From Nitratifractor sp. (GTDB taxonomy: Bacteria; Campylobacterota; Campylobacteria; Campylobacterales; Sulfurovaceae): 5,819 bases of DNA. Positions 1-5,698 of this stretch are shown here, in pieces. Under the pieces are notes generated by a model. The model worked only from the letters and a program-made list of their open reading frames with translations, was not told the origin of the DNA and made no database searches. The stretch is from assembly GCA_015490055.1 (NCBI GenBank), contig WFYP01000178.1:1-5819 (forward strand), read 5' to 3'. How positions within the stretch are numbered: the stretch's first letter is position 1; every line of letters starts with the position of its first letter. A program made the position numbers and the translations under genes.

Positions 1-19
1 CAAAAAAGCAACACCTATA

Positions 20-70
20 AAAGAAAAATTATCACTCTTAGCTTCGGCTAGGAGAGAGAATTTATTCTTT
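20..70. terminator. Extended UUCG hairpin, possible bidirectional terminator
   Basis: The core stem pairs 35-42 with 47-54 (8 bp including one G-U) and is closed by a C(TTCG)G tetraloop, an exceptionally stable RNA loop on the plus strand. Outside it, 32-33 pair with 56-57. An outer arm pairs 20-30 with 59-70, 11 bp with one bulged base (64). On the minus strand the core stem is followed by a T-rich tail (about 21-31), so it could be a second terminator behind dnaK. On the plus strand it could end a gene lying left of the window. The core is nearly identical to the hairpin at 5739-5758, so it may instead belong to a dispersed repeat family. Confidence 0.45.
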
Positions 71-143
71 CATATCTGTCACTTTTTTGATTTGTTAAAT
101 ATTGTATATAGTGCGTAACTTCAGTTAATAAGAAAGATAACTA

Positions 144-164
144 AGCACCAGAAAGTCTGGCGCT
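144..164 (-). terminator. Probable intrinsic terminator of grpE-dnaK
   Basis: The hairpin starts 11 bases past the dnaK stop codon. Its inner stem is CCAGA/TCTGG (156-160 with 148-152) around a 3-base loop. It is extended after one mismatch by AGC/GCT (162-164 with 144-146). On the minus strand it is followed by a moderately T-rich stretch rather than a clean T-run, so the call rests mainly on position and stem. Confidence 0.55.
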
Positions 165-175
165 AAATTGTATAA

Positions 176-2053
176 TTATTCTACTTCTGCATCGATAACA
201 TCGTCGTCATCTTTTTTTGCATTTGTGTTAGTTTTTGCACCTGCATTATTGTTTGCTGCAGATTGTTGTGCTAAAGTTTGCGCATGAGTATTTAACTCAG
301 TAATTTTAGCTTCGATTTGCTCTTTTGTTGCATTATCATCTTTGATTAATGCTTCTAAGTCTGTAATTACTTTTTCTGCTGTCTCTTTTAAGCCTTTTTC
401 TACTTTGTCACCTAGTTCACTAATTGCTTTTTTAGTTTGGTGAATCATAGCATCTGCTTGGTTCTTAACTTCTACTAAAGCTTTTCTAGCTTCATCTTCT
501 GCTTTATGTGCTTCTGCCTCTTGAACCATTTTTTGAATCTCTTCTTCACTTAACCCTGACGAACCAGTAATTTTAATCTCTTGAGACTTACCAGTTGCTT
601 TATCTTGTGCTGTAACAGTTAAGATACCGTTTGCATCGATATCGAATGTTACCTCAATTTGTGGTACTCCTCTTGGTGCTGGTGCAATTCCGCTAAGTTC
701 AAACATACCTAAAGATTTGTTATCTTTAGCAAATTCACGCTCACCTTGTACTACATGAATGCTAACCGCTGGTTGGTTATCTTCTGCTGTAGAGAATATT
801 TGACTCTTTTTCGCTGGAATTGTTGTACCTTTTTCGATAACTTTAGTTGTAACTCCACCTAAAGTTTCAATTCCAAGGCTTAGCGGTGTAACATCTAGTA
901 AAAGAACATCTTTAACATCACCTGTTAAAACACCACCTTGAATTGCTGCACCGATTGCAACTACTTCGTCTGGGTTTACAGATTTGTTAAGCTCTTTACC
1001 AAAGAATGCTTTTACTTTCTCTTGTACTAATGGAACTCTAGTACTTCCACCAACCATAACAACTTCTTTAATTTCGTTTTTACTTAATTTAGACTCTTTT
1101 AATACTTCGTCTATTTTAGCAATAGTTTTATCTACTAAATCTTCGATTAAGCTTTCGAATTTAGCTCTTGTTAATTTCATTACTAAGTGTTTTGGACCAC
1201 TTGCATCTGCTGTAATAAATGGCAAGTTAATCTCTGTCTCAGTTGCAGTAGAAAGCTCTTTTTTAGCATTTTCTGCTGCCTCTTTAAGACGCTGTAATGC
1301 CATAATATCAGCTTTTAAATCTATACCATTCTCTTTTTTAAATTCATCTGCAACATAGTCAATGATTCTGTTATCAAAATCATCACCACCTAAGAATGCA
1401 TCACCACCAGTTGCAAGAACCTCTACAACACCATCGCCTGTTTCAAGAATTGTAACATCGAATGTACCACCACCTAAATCGTAAACAGCAATGTTTTCAC
1501 TATTCTTTTTCTCTAAACCGTAAGCTAGTGCTGCTGATGTTGGTTCGTTGATAATTCTTAATACATTTAATCCTGCAATAGTTCCTGCTTCTTTAGTTGC
1601 CTTTCTTTGAGCATCATTAAAGTAAGCTGGTACTGTAATAACTGCATCAGTTACTGCACTTCCTAAATATGCCTCTGCATCCTCTTTTAATTTCATTAAG
1701 ATTTTTGCAGAAATCTCTTGAGGAGTGTAAACTTTTCCATCAATTTCGATTGCACATGCACCATTTTTATCAACTACTTCGTATGGTAATCTCTCTTTAG
1801 CCTCTTTTGCTTTATCTTCGTTGCACATTAAACCCATAATTCTCTTTACAGAGTAGATAGTTTTCTTAGGGTTAGTTACTGCTTGTCTTTTTGCAGTCTC
1901 TCCAACTAATACTTCGCCTTTATCTGTAAATGCAACTATAGAAGGTGTTGTGTTTCTTCCCTCTTTGTTTGGTATAATTTTTGCTTCACCATTTTCATAC
2001 ACTGCCATTGCAGAGTTTGTTGTTCCTAAATCTATTCCTATTGGTTTACTCAT
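176..2053 (-). CDS. dnaK: Molecular chaperone DnaK (Hsp70)
   Basis: DnaK is the cytoplasmic ATP-dependent Hsp70 chaperone; it folds and rescues client proteins with DnaJ and the exchange factor GrpE. The 625-residue product has the full family layout. The N-terminal ATPase domain shows the phosphate-1 loop GIDLGTTNS (6-14), VPAYFNDAQR (141-150), INEPTSAALAYG (168-179), phosphate-2 DLGGGTFDV (192-200) and VGGSTRVP (334-341). The interdomain linker VLLLDVTPLSLG lies at about 383-394, followed by the substrate-binding beta domain and a helical lid. The tail ends in DDDDVIDAEVE, as in many bacterial DnaKs. The start is backed by AAGGAG (2061-2066), 7 bases upstream. It lies 106 bases downstream of grpE on the same strand and is almost certainly co-transcribed with it. 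No truncation or missing key residue is seen. Confidence 0.99.
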   Translation of the reverse strand: MSKPIGIDLGTTNSAMAVYENGEAKIIPNKEGRNTTPSIVAFTDKGEVLVGETAKRQAVTNPKKTIYSVKRIMGLMCNEDKAKEAKERLPYEVVDKNGACAIEIDGKVYTPQEISAKILMKLKEDAEAYLGSAVTDAVITVPAYFNDAQRKATKEAGTIAGLNVLRIINEPTSAALAYGLEKKNSENIAVYDLGGGTFDVTILETGDGVVEVLATGGDAFLGGDDFDNRIIDYVADEFKKENGIDLKADIMALQRLKEAAENAKKELSTATETEINLPFITADASGPKHLVMKLTRAKFESLIEDLVDKTIAKIDEVLKESKLSKNEIKEVVMVGGSTRVPLVQEKVKAFFGKELNKSVNPDEVVAIGAAIQGGVLTGDVKDVLLLDVTPLSLGIETLGGVTTKVIEKGTTIPAKKSQIFSTAEDNQPAVSIHVVQGEREFAKDNKSLGMFELSGIAPAPRGVPQIEVTFDIDANGILTVTAQDKATGKSQEIKITGSSGLSEEEIQKMVQEAEAHKAEDEARKALVEVKNQADAMIHQTKKAISELGDKVEKGLKETAEKVITDLEALIKDDNATKEQIEAKITELNTHAQTLAQQSAANNNAGAKTNTNAKKDDDDVIDAEVE

Positions 2054-2110
2054 TTCTATTCTCCTTAATGTTTAATTGATGTAATTTTAATATATTTTTA
2101 AAATATTCTT

Positions 2111-2126
2111 TGCAACTTATGTTGCA
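2111..2126. other. Hairpin in the grpE-dnaK intergenic gap
   Basis: A perfect 6-bp inverted repeat (TGCAAC/GTTGCA) with a 4-base loop lies between grpE and dnaK. The octamer AACTTATG within it (2114-2121) recurs at 2135-2142, exactly 21 bp away. There is no T-run, so it is not an obvious terminator. It could be an mRNA processing or stability element, or part of a weak internal promoter (TTGCAA at 2110-2115 and TATTAA at 2087-2092 on the minus strand, 17-bp spacing). None of these roles is demonstrated. Confidence 0.35.
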
Positions 2127-2159
2127 TTTTGCCGAACTTATGCACAATATAGGTTAAAA

Positions 2160-2696
2160 TTATTTACAAGTTGCTACCATAGATGGTCTAAGTAGTCTCT
2201 CTTTTAACTTATAACCTTTTTGTAAAACTTGTACAATGTCGCCGCTTTTGTGTTCGTCGCTATCCATTTGTGTAACTGCTTGGTGATGCTCTGGGTTAAA
2301 CTCTCCTTCGCACTCCACCTCTTCTACTCCATGTTTTTTAAGAATTGATAATAATTGCTCATATGTAAGAGCCATACCTTTTTTAATTTCGTTAATTGCT
2401 TCATCACTAGATTCAACTTGTTCAACTGATTTTAAAGCATTTTCAAAAGTATCTAATACTGTTAATAAATCTTTTGCAAAAGCTTCGTTTGCATATATTA
2501 ATGCATTTGTTTTCTCTTTTTCAAGACGCTTTTTCATATTATCGAAATCTGCATGAGCTCTTAAAAATTTATCTTTTTGCTCTGCAAGTTCTTGCTTACA
2601 CTCTTCTAGTTCTGAAATTTCTTTTGTCTCTTCAGTACTATTTTCTTGAGTTTCAAGCTCTTCTTGCTTTTTATTTTTATTCTCTTTTTTACCCAT
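2160..2696 (-). CDS. grpE: Nucleotide exchange factor GrpE
   Basis: GrpE works in the cytoplasm as a dimer that releases ADP from DnaK and so resets the chaperone cycle. The product is 178 residues, a normal family length. It begins with a Lys/Glu-rich low-complexity tail (about 1-40) and continues into the long dimerising coiled coil, with the conserved RAHADFDNMKKRLEKEK segment at about 46-62. It ends in the beta domain that contacts DnaK, marked by NPEHHQAV (134-141) and VLQKGYKLKERLLRPSMV (about 157-174). The start codon is preceded by GGAGGT (2705-2710), 8 bases upstream. It is the first gene of a grpE-dnaK unit with its own consensus promoter. In this phylum hrcA normally precedes grpE, but here the upstream neighbour is rpsO. 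Confidence 0.97.
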   Translation of the reverse strand: MGKKENKNKKQEELETQENSTEETKEISELEECKQELAEQKDKFLRAHADFDNMKKRLEKEKTNALIYANEAFAKDLLTVLDTFENALKSVEQVESSDEAINEIKKGMALTYEQLLSILKKHGVEEVECEGEFNPEHHQAVTQMDSDEHKSGDIVQVLQKGYKLKERLLRPSMVATCK

Positions 2697-2727
2697 ATTT
2701 GGCTACCTCCTATTAAAAATTTAACAG

Positions 2728-2756
2728 ATTATACAATATTGAGTTTCTTTTGTCAA
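2728..2756 (-). promoter_or_regulatory. Consensus sigma-70 promoter of grpE-dnaK
   Basis: On the minus strand TTGACA (2751-2756) and TATAAT (2728-2733) are separated by exactly 17 bases; both hexamers match the housekeeping consensus perfectly. Transcription would start near 2721, giving a leader of about 25 bases before the grpE start codon at 2696, with the GGAGGT ribosome binding site inside it. Campylobacterota promoters usually have a weak -35 box, so a perfect one is notable. An imperfect inverted repeat (2738-2757) overlaps the spacer and -35 box and could bind a repressor. No CIRCE element is visible. Confidence 0.85.
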
Positions 2757-2900
2757 GTTCTAATATGATATATAGGCTCAATAAAGTTGATAGATATAGA
2801 CTAAAGTTTAAGAAAAGCCCAAAAAATGTTACTTTGAAATATATAGAGAGATATAAATGTAATAAAAATTGATTGTTAAAATAAGTTTTTTGTAGAGTAA

Positions 2901-2921
2901 TTATAGCCAAAAAGGCTATAA
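2901..2921 (-). terminator. Probable terminator of rpsO
   Basis: A perfect 8-bp stem (TTATAGCC/GGCTATAA, 2914-2921 with 2901-2908) encloses a 5-base loop that is all T on the minus strand. It starts 13 bases beyond the rpsO stop codon. The sequence after the stem is not a clean T-run, so it may be a weak terminator or an mRNA 3'-end stabiliser. The stretch between it and the grpE promoter is AT-rich and shows no gene. Confidence 0.55.
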
Positions 2922-2934
2922 GAAAGAATAGAAA

Positions 2935-3204
2935 TTAGTTTCTAATTCCTAATGCTGCTTTTACTTCATTGTATTTAGCAAAGTCTTTTTTTCTAAGGTA
3001 TCTCATAAGTCTTCTTCTTTGACCTACAAGCTTTAATAGACCAAGTCTTGAGCTGTGATCTTTCTTATTTGTTTTTAAGTGCTCTGTTAAGTAAGCAATT
3101 CTGTCTGTTAATAAAGCAACTTGAACCTCTGTTGAACCTGTGTCTTTCTCGTTACGTGCAAATTTAGAGATAATCTCTTGTTTTTTTGCCGAATCTAAAG
3201 CCAT
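2935..3204 (-). CDS. rpsO: 30S ribosomal protein S15
   Basis: S15 is a primary binder of 16S rRNA in the central domain and helps form the intersubunit bridge to 23S rRNA. The product is 89 residues, exactly the usual length. It has the signature DTGSTEVQVALLT (21-33), the DHSSRLGLLKLVGQRRRLMRYL core (49-70) and the C-terminal LGIRN. The start codon has a strong AGGAGGT ribosome binding site (3209-3215), 4 bases upstream. It appears monocistronic: a hairpin follows its stop codon and grpE has its own promoter. It is divergent from the Rrf2 regulator gene across a 183-base gap. No clear -10/-35 pair was found for it. S15 represses its own mRNA translation in several bacteria, and candidate leader pairings are listed separately. 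Confidence 0.98.
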   Translation of the reverse strand: MALDSAKKQEIISKFARNEKDTGSTEVQVALLTDRIAYLTEHLKTNKKDHSSRLGLLKLVGQRRRLMRYLRKKDFAKYNEVKAALGIRN

Positions 3205-3219
3205 AGTGACCTCCTGATT

Positions 3220-3252
3220 GGTATTTGAATTTTAAAGGTATATAGACATACC
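3220..3252 (-). promoter_or_regulatory. Alternative-pairing element upstream of rpsO
   Basis: On the minus strand GGTAT (3248-3252) can pair with ATACC at 3237-3241 (6-base loop) or with a second ATACC at 3220-3224, which ends 5 bases before the AGGAGGT ribosome binding site. Mutually exclusive pairings of this kind are what a translational autoregulation switch would need, and S15 is known to repress its own mRNA in several bacteria. If transcription starts downstream of about 3240, the first repeat would instead be part of the promoter region. Stems of 5 bp can arise by chance in AT-rich DNA. Confidence 0.25.
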
Positions 3253-3343
3253 GATAATTTGAACTGCAATAGTAGCTAAAATATATTAAATTTGTAATAA
3301 AAGTATGAATAAATTTGAAAAAATCGTTATCTTTATTTAAATT

Positions 3344-3358
3344 AGAGTAAAATACTCT
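3344..3358 (+). promoter_or_regulatory. Putative operator and -10 box of the Rrf2 operon
   Basis: AGAGTA and TACTCT form a perfect 6-bp inverted repeat with a 3-base centre. The centre and inner arms contain TAAAAT (3348-3353), a good -10 hexamer. Transcription from it would start near 3360, leaving a leader of about 28 bases with AAGGA (3378-3382) ahead of the ATG at 3388. No good -35 box is present, which is common in this phylum. A dimeric repressor bound here would block RNA polymerase. Since the first gene encodes an Rrf2 regulator, a family that often represses itself, autoregulation is the simplest reading. Confidence 0.5.
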
Positions 3359-3387
3359 TAATTAAACAAGCCTAAAAAAGGAAATAT

Positions 3388-3795
3388 ATGTTATTAACAA
3401 GAGCTAGCGAATATGCTCTACTCTCTTTAGATATTATTGCAAAATCAGATAAACCACTAGGTAGCGAGCAGTTATCCAAAGAGTTAAACTTACCAAAGAG
3501 TTTTTTAGCTAAAATACTACAAAATTTAGCAAAAAGTGATATTTTAGTATCTCACAGAGGTTCACAGGGTGGATATGCACTAAATATAGACCCTGCAAAT
3601 GTATCTTTATATGAGATTATTTTCTCAGCAGAGGGTAAAAGACCTGCTGTTTTTGATTGTATATCTTATTCTGATACCTGCCCAAAAGGGGCTATTGGTA
3701 CTTGTTCTATATCGCCCTTTTTAGCTAGATTTCAATTTAAAATAGATAACTATTTAAAAAATTTAACACTAAAAGAGTTACTTAATGAAAAATGA
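3388..3795 (+). CDS. Rrf2-family Fe-S transcriptional regulator
   Basis: This is a 135-residue winged-helix regulator of the Rrf2 family (IscR, NsrR, RirA, CymR relatives). It opens with the family start MLLTRASEYALLSLDIIA, has the recognition helix region LSKELNLPKSFLAKILQNL (29-47), and a wing SHRGSQGGYALN (55-66). Three cysteines, C91, C98 and C106 (CX6CX7C), fall where IscR/NsrR/RirA bind a cluster, and E8 is placed like the acidic fourth ligand of NsrR/RsrR proteins. IscR's cluster histidine after the third cysteine is absent. It therefore probably senses iron, redox state or NO through an Fe-S cluster; which one cannot be told. AAGGA lies 5 bases before the ATG. It heads an operon and overlaps the next gene by 11 bases. 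An inverted repeat on its promoter may be its own target. Confidence 0.9.
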   Translation: MLLTRASEYALLSLDIIAKSDKPLGSEQLSKELNLPKSFLAKILQNLAKSDILVSHRGSQGGYALNIDPANVSLYEIIFSAEGKRPAVFDCISYSDTCPKGAIGTCSISPFLARFQFKIDNYLKNLTLKELLNEK

Positions 3796-4831
3796 TTTTG
3801 ATTATGTGTTTCATCTATCTCACATAGATTTAGATGGATACGGTTGCCAATATTTAACTACTAAAGTTTTCGATAATATAAAGTGCTACAATGCAAATTA
3901 TGGTCCAGAAGTTACACAAAAAATAGAAGAGATTTTAAGCGATATAGAAAAAGCAGAAGATATAAAACCTCTAATTTTAATAACAGATTTAAACTTAACA
4001 ACAAAAGAGGCAAATGCATTAGAAAAATCTGCTCTTAAATTAGGAGCAAAAATTGTACTGCTAGACCACCACGGCACAGGTGCAAACGCAGCAGAAAAAT
4101 TTGCTTGGTACTACTTAGACACTAGTAAATGTGCAACTGTAATTACATATAATTGGCTAAAAGAGCACTTTGGTTTCGATGAAGCTGGCGAAGAAGAGGC
4201 AATAGTAGAGGCAATTAATGCTATAGATATTTGGGTAGAAGATAGTAAGTATTTTCCATATGGTAGAGTACTTTTAGGTATGATTAGCGGTGCTAGAGAG
4301 GTTAATAGAACGGTATTTGCCAATGAAGATAGAGAGTATAAACTACACTTAATTAGCGAAGCAAAAAAGATACTTGCAAACAGTAACTTAGAAGATGCAC
4401 CGGTAATTTTAGACGATGCTTTGCATAAAATTAAAAAAGATTTCTTTATAACAAGCAAGAATGATACAAAAGATAATTTAGTAGCAGACTATGTTACAGA
4501 GATTTTAACTAAAAACCGCGATTTAATGAGCGTAAAATATAAAGATAAAATTGGAATATTAACATACTCTACAGGCAATACATCGCTAATTGGAAACAAT
4601 TTTTTAATCAAAAATAGTGACTACGATTTCTATATGGATGTTAATGCTCGTGGTGGATTTAGCCTACGAAGTAATAACAAAATGGATGTATCTAAAATGG
4701 CAGAAGAGGTAGGCAAAGGTGGCGGGCACCCAAATGCGAGTGGTGGTAAGATAGAAGATTATAAAAACCACTTTGTTTATAGTAAAATTAGAGAGTTTGT
4801 GCAAAACTATTTAGACGAAAAAGCTAACTAA
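3785..4831 (+). CDS. DHH/DHHA1 phosphoesterase, NrnB-like
   Basis: This is a 348-residue cytoplasmic DHH-superfamily phosphoesterase. The N-terminal DHH domain shows the metal-binding motifs in order: HIDLDG (13-18, H13/D15/D17), TDLN (67-70, D68), the name-giving DHH (94-96) and the acidic motif NAID (145-148, D148). The C-terminal DHHA1 domain carries the substrate-binding GKGGGHPNASGG (310-321). Length and order fit the oligoribonuclease NrnB and its relatives, which remove mononucleotides from short RNAs; a pAp/pGpG or c-di-AMP/c-di-GMP breakdown role is possible too. It lacks the extra domains of RecJ. The start at 3785 overlaps the Rrf2 gene by 11 bases with only a weak AAGAG upstream, suggesting translational coupling. 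The dUTPase gene follows after 12 bases. Family confidence is high; exact substrate is unknown. Confidence 0.9.
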   Translation: MKNDFDYVFHLSHIDLDGYGCQYLTTKVFDNIKCYNANYGPEVTQKIEEILSDIEKAEDIKPLILITDLNLTTKEANALEKSALKLGAKIVLLDHHGTGANAAEKFAWYYLDTSKCATVITYNWLKEHFGFDEAGEEEAIVEAINAIDIWVEDSKYFPYGRVLLGMISGAREVNRTVFANEDREYKLHLISEAKKILANSNLEDAPVILDDALHKIKKDFFITSKNDTKDNLVADYVTEILTKNRDLMSVKYKDKIGILTYSTGNTSLIGNNFLIKNSDYDFYMDVNARGGFSLRSNNKMDVSKMAEEVGKGGGHPNASGGKIEDYKNHFVYSKIREFVQNYLDEKAN

Positions 4832-4843
4832 ACAGGGGTAATT

Positions 4844-5509
4844 ATGAGCAAAATTTTAACTATGCTAGAGCTACAGCAAAAATTAAACGACAATACAAAT
4901 GGCAAAGGTTGGGAGAATGGCTTAACTGCACAGGGCAAAAAGATAGATTGGCGAAGATGTATCTACCTAGAAGCAGCTGAGTTAGTAGAGAGCTACCCTT
5001 GGAAACATTGGAAAAATATAGACGCTAAAGTAGATACAGATAATGTAAAAGTAGAATTAGTAGATATTTGGCACTTCGTAATGAGTGAAGTTTTAAGAGT
5101 AAATGCATTAGGCGATGCAAGAGATTTAAAAGAGCTAGCAAGCGATATAGAAGCATCTATCGCAAATGAAAATGTAGAGTATCTGCAAGATTATTACGCC
5201 CAAATAGAAGCGATAGAAGAGCTTATAGAAAAACTATTTTGTAACTTTGAATTAGTAGATTTTACAGCAACATTTTTTAGACTGTGCGAAAAACTAGGCT
5301 TGGGCTTTGATGAGTTATACTCTTTGTATTTGGGCAAAAATATCTTAAATATCTTTAGGCAAGAGCATGGCTATAAAGATGGAACATACATAAAAGTATG
5401 GAATGGCAAAGAGGACAATGTAGTAATGCAAGAGATACTTGCAAACAATAGCAATATTGGAGCAGATGAATTATATAAAGAGTTAGAAAAATCTTATCCA
5501 AAGAGTTAG
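4844..5509 (+). CDS. dut: Dimeric dUTPase (dUTP diphosphatase)
   Basis: This 221-residue protein belongs to the all-alpha NTP pyrophosphatase superfamily, in the dimeric dUTPase branch known from Campylobacter and trypanosomatids and unrelated to the trimeric beta dUTPase. It hydrolyses dUTP (in this family also dUDP) to dUMP, limiting uracil in DNA and supplying thymidylate synthesis. Mg-binding acidic motifs are seen as EAAE (43-46) and ELVD (71-74). The C-terminal substrate-closing motifs are KNILNIFRQEHGYKDGTY (165-182) and KVWNGKEDN (184-192). The length agrees with the Campylobacter enzyme. AGGGG (4834-4838) sits 5 bases before the ATG. It is the last gene of the three-gene operon and is followed 18 bases later by a GC-rich hairpin. 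Confidence 0.92.
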   Translation: MSKILTMLELQQKLNDNTNGKGWENGLTAQGKKIDWRRCIYLEAAELVESYPWKHWKNIDAKVDTDNVKVELVDIWHFVMSEVLRVNALGDARDLKELASDIEASIANENVEYLQDYYAQIEAIEELIEKLFCNFELVDFTATFFRLCEKLGLGFDELYSLYLGKNILNIFRQEHGYKDGTYIKVWNGKEDNVVMQEILANNSNIGADELYKELEKSYPKS

Positions 5510-5522
5510 AATTTGGTGATTT

Positions 5523-5547
5523 GTAGGGGTAGCCCTTGTGGCTACCC
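5523..5547 (+). repeat. REP-like element (GTAG plus palindrome)
   Basis: The tetranucleotide GTAG (5523-5526) is directly followed by a perfect 8-bp palindrome, GGGTAGCC/GGCTACCC, around a 5-base loop. GTAG next to a palindrome is the hallmark of REP sequences moved by RAYT transposases (TnpA_REP). The element is far more GC-rich than its surroundings. It begins 14 bases after the dut stop codon and lacks a following T-run, so it may act as a 3'-end or terminator-like structure, but looks primarily like a dispersed repeat. Confidence 0.55.
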
Positions 5548-5635
5548 TAATTGCCATTAAAACAAGAGTTTCAACTTCGTAAAATGGCAGTAAACTTAAA
5601 GCTTACAATACAATTGCTAGGAAAAAAGTTGCAGG

Positions 5636-5649
5636 AGCTACTAGTAGCT
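5636..5649. repeat. 14-bp perfect palindrome
   Basis: AGCTACTAGTAGCT reads identically on both strands; a flanking G-C pair (5634/5651) and a G-T wobble extend it. With no loop it is better suited to binding a dimeric protein than to forming an RNA hairpin, unless the central bases open. It lies in the non-coding tail after dut and no partner gene is evident. Confidence 0.5.
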
Positions 5650-5698
5650 TCAAGACTTTTTAACGACACAAGTGTGCTGTTTTTGTATTGCCCTTTGG

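Noticed and set aside
984..1358. 124-codon plus-strand open frame inside dnaK
   Set aside because: It lies fully opposite a clear dnaK reading frame, including its ATPase core, and has no family resemblance; an antisense shadow.
2474..2716. 80-codon plus-strand open frame opposite grpE
   Set aside because: Antisense to the conserved GrpE coding sequence and running into its ribosome binding site; the Leu/Phe-rich product is typical of reverse reading of Lys/Glu-rich coding DNA.
2697..2760. CIRCE operator for HrcA before grpE
   Set aside because: Neither TTAGCACTC nor its inverted partner is present in the region.
2713..2910. 65-codon minus-strand hydrophobic open frame between rpsO and grpE
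   Set aside because: It begins at a TTG inside the rpsO hairpin, has no ribosome binding site and overlaps the grpE promoter; composition reflects AT-rich non-coding DNA.
4111..4458. 115-codon minus-strand open frame
   Set aside because: Antisense to the DHH phosphoesterase gene, Ser/Leu-rich shadow without a family match.
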